In this document: positions 8,483 through 17,605 of the stretch, in pieces
Numbering within the stretch: the stretch's first letter is position 1
How the letters are laid out: the number at the start of each line of letters is the position of its first letter
Source: Spirosoma linguale DSM 74
GTDB taxonomy: Bacteria; Bacteroidota; Bacteroidia; Cytophagales; Spirosomataceae
Reading direction: 5' to 3'
Assembly (NCBI GenBank): GCA_000024525.1
Contig: CP001769.1
Location: forward strand, 4,063,001 to 4,127,000
DNA: 64,000 bases
Program-made: the position numbers and the translations under genes
Notes under the pieces: model-generated
The model's input: the letters and a program-made list of their open reading frames with translations, nothing else
Told to the model about the DNA's origin: nothing
Databases searched by the model: none

Positions 8483-9274
8483 TCAAAAATCCGTGTTGGA
8501 CTGCTTTATATCCATCGGTTTGATCCAGATGTTACGATACAGTACATCGTGACCTTCGGCCTGTAATTTGATGCCGCCGGGCGTGTCGGTGATGCCTTTG
8601 CCACCGTCGTTCCCGCCGTCGATTCCCGAATTAGGCCCGCCCCATACCTGGCTGATTTTCTGGTTAGTGTGAGCTTTTTTGCCGTTCAGGTAAATGGTCA
8701 CCATAGCCGGTTCGGTTCGTTTGCCATCTGTAAAGCGGGCCGCCCGGAATTGAATGTCATAGGCGTTCCATTTCCCGATACCGTTATATAGTTTGTAAGG
8801 CGAAGGAGATTCGTTGATTACTGCCCCCAGGCCGTGCGAGGTTGTATCGCCATCGAATATCTGAATCTCATAGCGGTTTTGCAGATACACGCCACTATTA
8901 CCACCCGGTTTGCTCACATAAAACTCGACATGCAGCCGGAAGTCGCGGAAGGTTTCTTTCGTGACAATATCGGCGGCACCGTACAAGCCACCAGCGGCCG
9001 CCGGGTCGTTGGTATTCATGACCGTACCGCTGCCCGCCGGATCTTTTTCGATCTGCCATTTGATGGGCATGGTAGCGGCCAGTCGTGGCCCCTCCCAATA
9101 TTTCCATTTCTCGTCGAGCATCTTCTTCGATCCATCGAACAGAACCTCTGCACCTTTCGGGGCTTTTACCCCCACACCAACCGGCTCTTTAGCCGCTGGG
9201 GTCATGGCTATAATTAAGACCAGCATAACCAGGTCCGGAATGAAAGCATAAAGTCTGGTACGGGAGCGTTTCAT
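8483..9274 (-). CDS. DUF1080 (3-keto-disaccharide hydrolase-like) protein
   Basis: 263 aa with an N-terminal hydrophobic segment (LVMLVLIIAMTPAA) that is a signal peptide or anchor. The rest is a concanavalin-like beta-sandwich of the DUF1080 family, recognisable by DFRLHVEFYVSKPGGNSGVY, by YEIQIFDGD, and by the C-terminal stretch ending in DVLYRNIWIKP. Family members in Bacteroidota hydrolyse 3-keto-glycosides, and many occur near oxidoreductases, but no 3-keto-forming dehydrogenase is adjacent here, so the substrate is open. It stands alone downstream of the MtfA-like gene on the same strand. Confidence 0.85.
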   Translation of the reverse strand: MKRSRTRLYAFIPDLVMLVLIIAMTPAAKEPVGVGVKAPKGAEVLFDGSKKMLDEKWKYWEGPRLAATMPIKWQIEKDPAGSGTVMNTNDPAAAGGLYGAADIVTKETFRDFRLHVEFYVSKPGGNSGVYLQNRYEIQIFDGDTTSHGLGAVINESPSPYKLYNGIGKWNAYDIQFRAARFTDGKRTEPAMVTIYLNGKKAHTNQKISQVWGGPNSGIDGGNDGGKGITDTPGGIKLQAEGHDVLYRNIWIKPMDIKQSNTDF

Positions 9275-9332
9275 GAAGTCGTAGTTGGTTTTATATGTAT
9301 CATCTGGTAAGAGTGCCGTGTTTAAGATTTAC

Positions 9333-10136
9333 TCATATCGAAGCCGCATCACCAACAGTTTGGCCGGGTTCCAACGGATTCTGGCGGAATATTTCTTCCA
9401 GCCGGGCAAACAGTTCGGGGTGTTTTTTCTCCAGCAGATCCGGGCGCTTGAAAAAGTATTCGGAAACGACGGCAAAAAATTCAGCTTCGTTCGTGATACC
9501 GTACGGGTCAATATCCGACTGATTGGCTTTGATGTCGCGGATGCTCCGATGAATAAGCTGCAGCCAGGGTTTTATATGGTCTTTTTCCAGCAGATAAGCC
9601 GGTAGCCCATCGGTCGAGCCATCGACTTTGTCCAGCAAATGCACAAATTCGTGAATACCCGTGTTCGACTTACTGGTTTCGTTGGCAAAACCTTCATGTA
9701 GAGCGGGTTTTGAGAGTACCATCGTGCTTTGCAAGGCTCCCCCCTCACCCACCATGCCCAGAATGTTCCGGTCGTTGCCGGTGGTTTGATAATCGACGTT
9801 GAATCGGTCTTCATAGAGCAGCACATTAGTGAGCGGGTAATACCAGTCGTCGAAGCCGAAAATGGGGATGATGGCACTGCTGGCTACCAGAATTTTATCG
9901 ATATCACTTACCTCGGTGCCTACCCCTTCGATACTCACTTTGTCCAGAAACTCACTGACGCGTTTCTCGAAAACAGGCTTCTTTTCGTCACTCAGCGACT
10001 GATAGTAAGCCACATGAGTTTCCAGCAGTTGCGGATACGTAGCGGGCAGAGAGGGCGCAACCGACTTTTTGTCCTGTAAATACCGCCACAGAAACCAGCC
10101 TGCTACCAGCGCGGTGATCGTGAGAAATAGAGTCAT
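9333..10136 (-). CDS. mtfA: MtfA-like zinc metallopeptidase (M90 family)
   Basis: 267 aa, the usual length of MtfA. One N-terminal membrane-spanning helix (LFLTITALVAGWFLWRYL) is followed by the M90 domain. The zinc site is complete: HEFVH (H162, E163, H166) and the glutamate in NEAEFFAVVSEYFF (E219). E. coli MtfA is a cytosolic peptidase that binds the Mlc repressor; here the added helix suggests an inner-membrane-anchored form, and the physiological target in Bacteroidota is not known. The symbol denotes family membership only. Confidence 0.85.
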   Translation of the reverse strand: MTLFLTITALVAGWFLWRYLQDKKSVAPSLPATYPQLLETHVAYYQSLSDEKKPVFEKRVSEFLDKVSIEGVGTEVSDIDKILVASSAIIPIFGFDDWYYPLTNVLLYEDRFNVDYQTTGNDRNILGMVGEGGALQSTMVLSKPALHEGFANETSKSNTGIHEFVHLLDKVDGSTDGLPAYLLEKDHIKPWLQLIHRSIRDIKANQSDIDPYGITNEAEFFAVVSEYFFKRPDLLEKKHPELFARLEEIFRQNPLEPGQTVGDAASI

Positions 10137-10215
10137 TGTTTACGTTTGATTAAAAAACTATTGCCGGGTACTTTATTTCGGATGCATGAAGCGGACGAAA
10201 GACCCCGCTTTACGT

Positions 10216-11583
10216 TCACAACTGATTTACGGTAACCTTAACCGTCGACTTCACTTTAATCAATGCCTGAATACCATCGGGCCGGATCGCAATCGTCTGC
10301 GGTACAAACCGAAACGACTGAATACCCAGGTCTGTTTTTTTACCGGGGCCACCTTTTTCGAAAGCCTTGTCAATGGTCTGGGGCAATTTAGCAATGTCGT
10401 CGCCGAGTCGAATGGTCAGCAGATTTTCGAGCAGTTTACGCAGTCCTTTGTGCCAGACCGTATTTGAACTGCTGGACAGGGCACTCCAGGTTTCTGCATC
10501 AAAATCCAGATTCGTGACACGGAGGGTATTCGTCAGCGTATCAAATACCGGCCGACCGCGCAGATACATCGTTCCGTCCATAAGTCCGCTAACATCGGCT
10601 TTGATGATCAATGACCGCTGTCCGCCATAGACACTTACCTCCTTAATTGTCAGCGAGCCCAGGGCCAGTTTTTTACTCTTGTTATTGGTCGTGATGGCGA
10701 GCATCCGGTTAATGTCGGCATAAGGAATAAAGCTCAGCACGTTCAAATCAGATACTTCCGAGACTTGCTCCCGTTTTTGTAATATAGGCAAGGGCGTACG
10801 CGGATGTTCAGGTTCTTTGGGTTTTAGCTCGGTTTGCGTTTGAAGCGCAATTCGAATGTGGGTTGTTAGCTGACGGGCATCGCCCGTAACCGGACCGGCA
10901 GCCACACTAACGGGTTTCGGTATCAGCCAGAGCCCGTACTCTTTACTGATCAGAAGTGGGTTCTGAATGTCGTGCCAGATGGGTTTTACCATTTCATCGA
11001 GCCGCAATTGCGTATGCACGGCCGAGTCAATGGCCATTTCGATATCCGTCTTGTGTCGGTCCAGTATGTTTTGAACGATGTTTGTCAGGGAAATTCCCGC
11101 AATTTTGGGCTGGACAATCCAGGTGTAATCGGTGAAGGTCGTTCGGCTACCCAGCCGCCAGTTAGGTGTCACGCTGATGGGGGTTTTGAAATTGACGTTC
11201 AGCGCACAGAAAGGTTCTTTAGGCGGGGTCGTGTCCCGGCTGAACGGTTTAGTCAGCCACATTTGCAGGGGAGCCGACAGCTTTATCTGCTGATCAACGT
11301 ACTCGACATTCACTGGTCCCAGGCGTTTGACCCGAAAGGAGATGATACCTTTCGTTTTTCCATCTTTTGTCTGTTTGCCAATAAGCACCGGATCGAGTTC
11401 GGCATTGATTTTCTCTTTCAGTTCCGAAAGCTGAAATGTAATAGGTCCTGCCAGATAAGACATGGTGGGTTGAATAGGCGGGTCGAAGCCCTCGGCTTTC
11501 GGCGCTTCGGGTTTCAGTTTCTGGCATTGTACCAGCAGCAACAGAACGCCCAATCCTGTAAGTACCTGTAGTGGTGTTTTCAT
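10216..11583 (-). CDS. DUF4403 family lipoprotein
   Basis: About 455 aa starting at ATG 11583, which directly precedes a lipoprotein signal with lipobox LLVQC. An upstream ATG at 11649 would bury this signal and was rejected. The whole mature protein matches the look of DUF4403, a large lipid-binding-like (tubular, SMP/BPI-type) beta-rich family. Typical segments are TFQLSELKEKINAELDPVL near the N-terminus and FDTLTNTLRVTNLDFD in the second half. The function is unknown; an envelope lipid-transfer role is only inferred from fold resemblance. It is a single gene. Confidence 0.8.
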   Translation of the reverse strand: MKTPLQVLTGLGVLLLLVQCQKLKPEAPKAEGFDPPIQPTMSYLAGPITFQLSELKEKINAELDPVLIGKQTKDGKTKGIISFRVKRLGPVNVEYVDQQIKLSAPLQMWLTKPFSRDTTPPKEPFCALNVNFKTPISVTPNWRLGSRTTFTDYTWIVQPKIAGISLTNIVQNILDRHKTDIEMAIDSAVHTQLRLDEMVKPIWHDIQNPLLISKEYGLWLIPKPVSVAAGPVTGDARQLTTHIRIALQTQTELKPKEPEHPRTPLPILQKREQVSEVSDLNVLSFIPYADINRMLAITTNNKSKKLALGSLTIKEVSVYGGQRSLIIKADVSGLMDGTMYLRGRPVFDTLTNTLRVTNLDFDAETWSALSSSSNTVWHKGLRKLLENLLTIRLGDDIAKLPQTIDKAFEKGGPGKKTDLGIQSFRFVPQTIAIRPDGIQALIKVKSTVKVTVNQL

Positions 11584-11721
11584 CAATGGTGGTAGCCGTT
11601 CACAACAGGCCAACAAGAGGCATGATGAGACTGCATCCTTACCTAACATCGGACCATTTCGGTATGTTTACCCAATTCACAAACAGGCAGCCACAAAGCC
11701 TCACTAAACTTAATGCAAACA

Positions 11722-11774
11722 GATTAGCCCGGTTTTGGACATAGTCTGTTACTATGTCCAAAACCGGGCTAATC
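11722..11774. repeat. 23-bp perfect inverted repeat
   Basis: Arms 11722-11744 and 11752-11774 (GATTAGCCCGGTTTTGGAC at the outer part) are perfectly complementary around a 7-nt loop. It lies in the 381-bp gene-free gap 11584-11964 that also holds the next element. Confidence 0.8.
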
Positions 11775-11816
11775 ATTCCCAATGCCGTGGCGTAGTTTTC
11801 GTTGATTGCAGTTTAT

Positions 11817-11954
11817 AACTACGGTCGAGCGTTATCCGGTCAGTAGGTGACCGCTTCTGTAGTACCGACCGTCGATGCGTCGAACCATCCCGGTCGGACG
11901 AGAATGCCTGAATGCACGTCCGACCGGGATGGTTCGACGCATCGACGGTCGGTA
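11817..11954. repeat. Dispersed repeat fragment followed by a 38-bp perfect inverted repeat
   Basis: The stretch 11817-11841 repeats 1824-1848. The following arms 11863-11900 and 11917-11954 are a perfect 38-bp inverted repeat with a 16-nt loop. The outer part reads GTAGTACCGACCGTC, the same motif that begins the elements at 43096 and 46629 (in degenerate form). It lies 10 bp from the stop of the DinB-like gene. Confidence 0.8.
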
Positions 11955-11964
11955 TTACAATTTG

Positions 11965-12510
11965 TTAAAACAGTTTTTCATTTGGTGGCTTGATGCCTTT
12001 CATCCGGATGTAAATTGTACACTGCCCACGGTGGTGCGTCTGGTGCTCAAACGCTTTGGCAAGCAGTACTTCGCGCGTCATTTCCCGCTGGCCCATTTTC
12101 ACATTCTCGGCCAGTTGCGCATCCGTCAACCCCTTAACCGCGTCGATCATGAAATCGTAGCTGTCCATAACCGCTTTGGTCAGCGCGGCTTTCGTTTTCA
12201 ACTCACTCATCTCTTCAAGCTTTTTCCCCTGCATGGGGTTTGGCTTGCCGCTCACCATCGCGCCAAAGTTGTAGTTGGCTGCCGTCAGGTGCAGCATCTG
12301 CTCGGCAAAACTGCGGATTTCGGGCGTTGGTTTGTAGTTTACACCATCTTCCGACATCACGTCCAGGTATTCCTTCGTGTACTCCTTTGCCCGCTGCCAG
12401 TCGGCGGTGAGTTGCGTAATGGTGGTCATGGGCCGGGCGGCCTGAACAACCGAAAAAGCGCATAACAGGCTCATCAGAGCCAGTGCAAATCGAAAAGGTA
12501 GTTTATTCAT
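11965..12510 (-). CDS. Exported DinB-like (DinB_2) helical-bundle protein
   Basis: 181 aa from ATG 12510, which starts a good signal peptide (ALALMSLLCAFSVVQA). The mature part is a four-helix bundle of the DinB/YfiT type. The putative metal-binding histidines are present: HLTAANYN in helix 2 and the HQTHHRGQ signature in the last helix. DinB-like proteins often act as thiol-dependent S-transferases or have unknown roles; an exported form is common in Cytophagales. A strong inverted repeat follows the stop. Confidence 0.8.
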   Translation of the reverse strand: MNKLPFRFALALMSLLCAFSVVQAARPMTTITQLTADWQRAKEYTKEYLDVMSEDGVNYKPTPEIRSFAEQMLHLTAANYNFGAMVSGKPNPMQGKKLEEMSELKTKAALTKAVMDSYDFMIDAVKGLTDAQLAENVKMGQREMTREVLLAKAFEHQTHHRGQCTIYIRMKGIKPPNEKLF

Positions 12511-12653
12511 TAGTGCAGGATTATGATTAAGTGATAACCGGTTTTGGTTTATAATGGTAAAAAGTTTTACCACGATTGAAGCTACTGCCTTTACTTGGCA
12601 ACTCCTCCGTTTTCGGCTATCTTTCTGCACAGATCCGTTCACCTTTCGACCCC

Positions 12654-13679
12654 ATGCCTTCACGCCGTTCGTTCTTACAAGCCACAACCCTGGCTCCGTT
12701 TGTATCACTGACAACCAGCCAGCCACCCATCGCAACCATTAAACCAGACCGGCTCAAACCCGGCGACACCATTGGGCTCTTTTGCCCGGCGGCCCCGGCC
12801 TTTACCCGCGAAACGGTGCAGATTGCCGAAGAGTCACTCCAGGCGCTGGGGTTCAAAACCATCGTTGGGCCACATGCCTACGACCGCTACGGCTACCTCG
12901 CCGGACGTGATGCCGACCGGACCGCCGATCTGCACGCCCTTTTCGAGAACCGAAACGTGAAGGCGGTGATGGCCATTCATGGAGGCTGGGGATGCGCCCG
13001 CCTGTTGCCCCTGCTCGACTACGACCTGATTCAACGCAACCCGAAGATTCTTATCGGTTATAGCGACGTGACGGCCCTGCTGCTGGGAATTTATGCCAAA
13101 ACGGGACTCGTAACCTTTCACGGCCCCGTTGCCTCGGCAACCTTCAACGCTTACACAGTGGACTGGCTCAAGCGTCTGTTGATCGAGGGAGAAGCTCTAA
13201 CGATGAAAAACCCCACCGATAAAGGCGACAATCTGACCCAGGTGCAGGACCGGATTACGACGCTCCGTCCAGGATTGGCTCGTGGTCGATTAATGGGCGG
13301 CAACCTCACCGTATTGAGCCACCTGATCGGGTCGCCTTACCTCCCCGACTGGAAAAACGCCATCCTGTTTCTGGAAGATACCCATGAAGATGTTTACCGC
13401 ATGGACCGGATGATGAACCACCTGAAATTAGCGGGCATTCTGGATCAGATTTCCGGTTTTGTGTTCGGCAAATGTACCGACTGTGGTCCCGGCAGTGGTT
13501 ACGGCTCGCTAACGCTGGACGATGTGCTGACCGAGTACATCATACCCCTGAACAAGCCCGCTTATTCGGGGGCGATGATCGGGCATATTAAAGACAAATT
13601 CACCGTTGCGCTGGGCATCGACGCCGAAATGGACGCCACAGCGGGTACAATCCGGCTACTGGAATCAGCGGTTGGTTAG
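12654..13679 (+). CDS. LD-carboxypeptidase (S66 family, muramoyltetrapeptide carboxypeptidase-like)
   Basis: 341 aa from ATG 12654. It opens with SRRSFLQATTLAPF, a Tat-like signal. The S66 nucleophile is in GYSDVTALL (S137). The family landmarks AIHGGWG, GRLMGGNLTVL, LFLEDTHE and GHIKDKFTVALG (glutamate and histidine of the catalytic triad) follow in order. These enzymes release the terminal D-Ala from peptidoglycan tetrapeptides during cell-wall recycling. The Tat-type signal would place this one in the periplasm, whereas LdcA is cytoplasmic. Its stop codon directly abuts the stop of the convergent sulfatase gene. Confidence 0.88.
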   Translation: MPSRRSFLQATTLAPFVSLTTSQPPIATIKPDRLKPGDTIGLFCPAAPAFTRETVQIAEESLQALGFKTIVGPHAYDRYGYLAGRDADRTADLHALFENRNVKAVMAIHGGWGCARLLPLLDYDLIQRNPKILIGYSDVTALLLGIYAKTGLVTFHGPVASATFNAYTVDWLKRLLIEGEALTMKNPTDKGDNLTQVQDRITTLRPGLARGRLMGGNLTVLSHLIGSPYLPDWKNAILFLEDTHEDVYRMDRMMNHLKLAGILDQISGFVFGKCTDCGPGSGYGSLTLDDVLTEYIIPLNKPAYSGAMIGHIKDKFTVALGIDAEMDATAGTIRLLESAVG

Positions 13680-15395
13680 CTAGTTCTTTCTGCCGGGTTT
13701 CGGGAATACTTGATGCGCACTGGCCCACTGCTGCCATAAGCCCTGAAGCTGACGAACTTTTTCGGGGTATCTGGCTGCCAGATCCTGCGTTTCCGATTTA
13801 TCGGTGGCCAGATTGAATAGACTCCAGGTGCTGTCTCGGCTCGACGACACCAGTTTCCAGTTGCCCGAACGGGCGTAGCGAGCCCCAAAATGCTCGTTGA
13901 ACAAGGTCTCGTGCCCAATGGAGGCCTTTCCACTGAAGGAAGGCAGTAGGCTGACGCCCGTTGTTGGGGTAATGGTGTGTCCCTTAAACGTGGCGGGATA
14001 CGCAGCGCCGGTCAGGTCGAGGAACGTCTTCATAAAATCCATCACGTGCCCTACCTGCGTACTGTAACTGCCTTTTTGGGCTGTTATTCCCTTTGGCCAG
14101 AAGGCAACCAGCGGGGTACGAATGCCGCCTTCATACGATTCTGCTTTCCAGAAGGCATAAGGCGTGTTGGCCACATTGGCCCACCGCTGCCCAATGGATG
14201 CGTAGGATGTTTGGGCACCGGGTAGAACCTGTTTTTTCAAGTCGTACACGATTTTACGGCCATCGCGGGTTTCGTTGGGGCGGTCGAAGCCGGGACCGTA
14301 GGCCGCACAGTTCTCCGGGCTGGCCCCATTGTCGGACAAAAACAGGATTAGCGTATTATCCAACTGTCCCGTTTCTCGCAGGGTCTTGATCATACGACCG
14401 ATTCCCTGGTCCATCCGGTCGATCATGGCGGCATGAACGGCCATTGCCCGGGCATCCCAATCCTTATCGGGGTTGTTGGCCCAGGTCAGATTATCCTGCC
14501 AGCGTTTGGAGAGCTTCGTTTTGGTCGAATCGATCAACCCCAGCTTGCTCATTTTCCGGTAGCGGGCTTTCCGAATAGCTTCCCAACCGGGTTTGTATGT
14601 ATCCTTGTACTTCGCAATATCTTCAGGCAAGGCCATCAGGGGCCAGTGCGGGGCGGTTTCGGCCACGTAGATAAAAAATGGCGACGATGTTTTGGCGAAG
14701 GATTTAATGTAGGCCACCGTCGTATCGCTAATGGCGTCGGTATGGTAATAGTTCTTCGGCACCTCCTTAACCGGTTTGGTACCGCTCACCAGACTGAACG
14801 GGTCGAAGAAGTCGACCACACCCCAGATGTTACCAAAGTATTTATCGAACCCCCGGCTGGTTGGGTACTGGCTGATAGGCGCAAAATCGCCATAGTCTTT
14901 CTTATGGTTCAGCCAGTCGAGCTGTTCCTGCGGATTCTTTTGCACATTGGTATTGGAAACGTGCCACTTACCGGTCATACCCGTCTGATAGCCTGCCGAT
15001 TTGAGGACTTCGGCCAGCGTAACAGTGTTCTCCGTCAAATGGCCGCGATACCCCGGCTCGTCTTCGGCATCCGTCATTTTGCCGATACCCGCCTGATGAT
15101 TGTAGAGGCCGGTAAGCAACGACGCCCGGGTTGGACAGCAGCGCGATGTATTGTAAAATTGCGTGTAGCGAATGCCGTTGTTCGCCAGGTAGTCAATATT
15201 TGGTGTGTGGATCTCGCCCCCGTAGCAGCCCAGATCTGAGTAGCCCATATCATCGGCCATGATGACAATAATGTTGGGTCTGGGTGCTTGTTTATGGCTT
15301 GGCGATGTTGCTTGTTTCCACTCGAATCCGCCCAGTATCAGTATAGATACCAGTGCCATCAACGGTACTACCAGTACGAATAAACCTTTTTTCAT
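13680..15395 (-). CDS. Exported sulfatase (arylsulfatase family S1)
   Basis: 571 aa with an N-terminal hydrophobic signal or anchor. The sulfatase core is complete: metal-binding ADDMGYSD (D48, D49) and the formylglycine motif C86-C-P-T-R90 in SRCCPTRASLLTG, followed by GKWH, NTLILFLSDNG and a C-terminal subdomain. The cysteine-type motif requires an anaerobic-type or FGE maturase encoded elsewhere. It likely removes sulfate esters from polysaccharides or small aryl sulfates. It is a single gene, convergent with the LD-carboxypeptidase with no spacer between the stops. Confidence 0.92.
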   Translation of the reverse strand: MKKGLFVLVVPLMALVSILILGGFEWKQATSPSHKQAPRPNIIVIMADDMGYSDLGCYGGEIHTPNIDYLANNGIRYTQFYNTSRCCPTRASLLTGLYNHQAGIGKMTDAEDEPGYRGHLTENTVTLAEVLKSAGYQTGMTGKWHVSNTNVQKNPQEQLDWLNHKKDYGDFAPISQYPTSRGFDKYFGNIWGVVDFFDPFSLVSGTKPVKEVPKNYYHTDAISDTTVAYIKSFAKTSSPFFIYVAETAPHWPLMALPEDIAKYKDTYKPGWEAIRKARYRKMSKLGLIDSTKTKLSKRWQDNLTWANNPDKDWDARAMAVHAAMIDRMDQGIGRMIKTLRETGQLDNTLILFLSDNGASPENCAAYGPGFDRPNETRDGRKIVYDLKKQVLPGAQTSYASIGQRWANVANTPYAFWKAESYEGGIRTPLVAFWPKGITAQKGSYSTQVGHVMDFMKTFLDLTGAAYPATFKGHTITPTTGVSLLPSFSGKASIGHETLFNEHFGARYARSGNWKLVSSSRDSTWSLFNLATDKSETQDLAARYPEKVRQLQGLWQQWASAHQVFPKPGRKN

Positions 15396-15462
15396 CCTGG
15401 TAGTAGTAAGGCGGTTCGATCCGGTTTATCCTGTTATCAATTCAATTTTTTTTCTTATTTTG

Positions 15463-15705
15463 ATGGATATGATGAACGACCCCGCCAAAGGCAACAGCGA
15501 TATTTTAAGAGAATTACTTCATTATCAGATGCCCTTTGGCAAGTACAAAGGGCATCTGATCAGAACACTGCCTATTTCGTACCTGGAGTGGTTCGTGCAG
15601 AAAGGCTTCCCCGCAGGCAAGCTGGGTATGCTCCTGCAAACAATGTACGAAATCCGGCTCAACGGACTGGAGTACCTGCTGGATGGGCTGCGGAAAGGAA
15701 ACTGA
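15463..15705 (+). CDS. DUF3820 small protein
   Basis: 80 aa from ATG 15463 (ATG 15472 is also possible). The family signature is clear: MPFGKYKGHLIRTLPISYL, then WFVQKGFPAGKLGMLLQTM. DUF3820 proteins are short, cytosolic, of unknown activity and sometimes annotated as quorum-sensing-regulated factors. The frame is open further upstream but only in the region antisense to the sulfatase start, so the longer reading was rejected. Confidence 0.8.
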   Translation: MDMMNDPAKGNSDILRELLHYQMPFGKYKGHLIRTLPISYLEWFVQKGFPAGKLGMLLQTMYEIRLNGLEYLLDGLRKGN

Positions 15706-15715
15706 TAGTAGATAG

Positions 15716-15743
15716 GCTGGTGAGGGTATGAGCCTGTGCCAGC
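15716..15743. repeat. Diverged copy of the GCTGG...CCAGC hairpin
   Basis: This 28-nt palindrome aligns base for base with 17570-17597, differing mainly at positions that partly preserve pairing. It lies 10 bp after the DUF3820 stop. Confidence 0.5.
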
Positions 15744-15798
15744 CGCGAAAAACCTTACGTTGTTACTGTTTATAGCCTGTCGGCGTTAAACGCTACCG

Positions 15799-16248
15799 CT
15801 ATTCCTGACGAGTCATCGTAAATTTTCGATGAAGGAGTTTAATGCCTTTGTAAACGGTCACGTCTATAGCTTTCGGTTTTTGCATTTCCACCTCAACGCT
15901 TAAGGAAATTCCCGTTTTAGGATGAATTAAGCGCCCCCCGCCCCAAACCTCTCCATCGTACTGAAGGCTGCGGATCAGAAGACTATCTTTCATCAGGCCA
16001 AAGTTTCGCTCACCAGCCTGATCGACTTCGGCTACCCGGGCAAAGTACAGACCGCCTTGTTTGTAAATATCAACACTGGACCCCTTGGAGGGAAATTGCC
16101 ACCGGCCTATGAGTCGATCCGCTGGCTGATCAGCTTTCGCTCCCATCAGGAGGAAAACCAGTACGATCAACCAGTGTAGACGTTGATTGATGAATACAGA
16201 TTTTGGTTCGTTACTATTATTCACAATAGACCAGGATTTTTGATACAA
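15799..16248 (-). CDS. DUF2147 exported small protein
   Basis: 149 aa. A membrane-insertion segment (HWLIVLVFLLMGAKA, about residues 25-39) is followed by a compact beta-barrel-like DUF2147 domain (LIGRWQFPSKGSSVDIY, YFARVAEVD, RLIHPKTG). Family members are secreted or periplasmic with unknown function. The N-terminus before the signal is unusually long (about 24 residues), so the true start could be internal, but no better ATG is present. Confidence 0.7.
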   Translation of the reverse strand: MYQKSWSIVNNSNEPKSVFINQRLHWLIVLVFLLMGAKADQPADRLIGRWQFPSKGSSVDIYKQGGLYFARVAEVDQAGERNFGLMKDSLLIRSLQYDGEVWGGGRLIHPKTGISLSVEVEMQKPKAIDVTVYKGIKLLHRKFTMTRQE

Positions 16249-16607
16249 AGTAGGAAGATAATTTTATTTGAGAAAGTAGCTGACTAATTGATAAGCTACC
16301 TCAGAGCCAAATCTTATAGAAATGACTCCTCAAAGCGGGTGTTTGTTTAATTACAGCTGGCCAAATAAGGTCTCATTCTGTATAATCAGCTGATAATCAA
16401 TTGCATGTAGCAGGGTACAATTTTAATATAAACGCCCCCATACTTTCACTAAAATGACCATCAGGCAAGTAGTCAGTCATTAAACGATTAGACACAAGCG
16501 GCAACCTTGTTTTCACGCGCTTAACCACGTCTACGCCCTCTCATCCGGTATTGATAGGTCAGATCGACAAACGGCCGTTGATTTGAATTAACCTTTACAC
16601 CCAAACA
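16249..16607. other. Gene-free AT-rich gap
   Basis: This 359-bp divergent intergenic stretch is visibly AT-richer than its surroundings. It contains a weak 6-bp inverted repeat near 16276-16299 and no convincing gene. The only promoter-like hint is TTAACCTTTA just before the 16608 start, which is not an exact match. Confidence 0.4.
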
Positions 16608-17555
16608 ATGAACTGGACAACGGCCCAACAGGACGCTTTGCAACATGCAATTCAGCGTCGTAATGAACGTGATATTTTACAGAAACAACTGGTACAAACT
16701 AAGGCAGAACTGGAAAAGCGGCTGCACGAACAAGCGGCTTTGCTCGACCAATGGCGGGACGAACAAGCCGATGTAGATCAATTAAACCGGCTGAGTTGGG
16801 CTAGTCTGTACTATGATCTTCTTAATAAGAAAGGCCAGCAACTCAGCAAAGAAGAAGCCGAAGCCCAACAGGCCCGGCTCCGCTACGATGCCATCTGTGC
16901 TACAGTGAGCACGCTGCAACAGCAAGGTGCCGATCAGGAAAAACGCCTGCCCGACTTCAACGATGTCGACAGCGTGTATGAACAACTCATTGAGCGCAAA
17001 CGGGAAGCGCTGCTCAACAGCTCGGATACCGTACGGGAACAATACCAGCAGCACCTGACCGCACTCATTCACAATAACCACTACGCGCAGGAGTTGACGG
17101 AGGCAAAAGGTGCGGGGGTTCAGGCACTTCAGGAAGTGATGCAACTCCAGAAATTATTGGATGAGGCCCATACCTGGGGAATCTGGGACGTGATGGGCGG
17201 CTCCACTATTTCGTCAATTGTTAAATACCAAAAGCTGGACGAAGTCCGGGATCAATCGGAACGGGTGGCCCAGCGTTTACAGCTATTTCGTAGCGAATAC
17301 GCAGACATCAACCAAACTTTCCGGTCCGACTGGACTATCAATAACAACCTGACCCGGTTCGTAGACATCTTCTTCGACAATATTTTCACCGACTGGTCGG
17401 TACAAGCCCGCATCAACGAAGCCAGAGAAGCAGCCGAGACTATCGAACATCAACTGGTTACCGCTCTAACCGAACTCGAACGTCAACTGGCTCAATCAGC
17501 CGAACAGACAAAGCAGCAATCGGACGATTTCCAACGGTTTCTTGAGACGGTTTAG
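16608..17555 (+). CDS. Cytosolic coiled-coil protein of unknown function
   Basis: 315 aa with no signal peptide or membrane segment. It is almost entirely helical with heptad-like runs (LQKQLVQTKAELEKRLHEQ; LVTALTELERQLAQSAEQT). Two less helical islands stand out: a glycine-rich TWGIWDVMGGSTISS near the middle and FVDIFFDNIFTDWSV before the last coil. I recognise no named family. The conserved-looking GGST island suggests a fold interrupting the coils and not a pure structural rod. It is a single gene followed by a bidirectional hairpin. Confidence 0.7.
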   Translation: MNWTTAQQDALQHAIQRRNERDILQKQLVQTKAELEKRLHEQAALLDQWRDEQADVDQLNRLSWASLYYDLLNKKGQQLSKEEAEAQQARLRYDAICATVSTLQQQGADQEKRLPDFNDVDSVYEQLIERKREALLNSSDTVREQYQQHLTALIHNNHYAQELTEAKGAGVQALQEVMQLQKLLDEAHTWGIWDVMGGSTISSIVKYQKLDEVRDQSERVAQRLQLFRSEYADINQTFRSDWTINNNLTRFVDIFFDNIFTDWSVQARINEAREAAETIEHQLVTALTELERQLAQSAEQTKQQSDDFQRFLETV

Positions 17556-17569
17556 GACTGGCGGAATGC

Positions 17570-17597
17570 GCTGGCGCGGGCATGGGCCCGTGCCAGC
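17570..17597. terminator. Bidirectional GC-rich hairpin
   Basis: Arms 17570-17581 (GCTGGCGCGGGC) and 17586-17597 pair with one difference over a 4-nt loop. The site lies between the convergent stops at 17555 and 17606 and belongs to the same family as 15716-15743 and 22471-22573. Confidence 0.65.
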
Positions 17598-17605
17598 ACC
17601 CGTCA

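Noticed and set aside
1811..11954. Possible CRISPR-like repetition of palindromes
   Set aside because: The repeats are not regularly spaced, have no spacer structure and no cas genes; they are dispersed inverted repeats.
14433..15239. 268-codon plus-strand open frame opposite the sulfatase
   Set aside because: Antisense to the sulfatase catalytic domain, low-complexity valine/glycine-rich translation typical of shadows.
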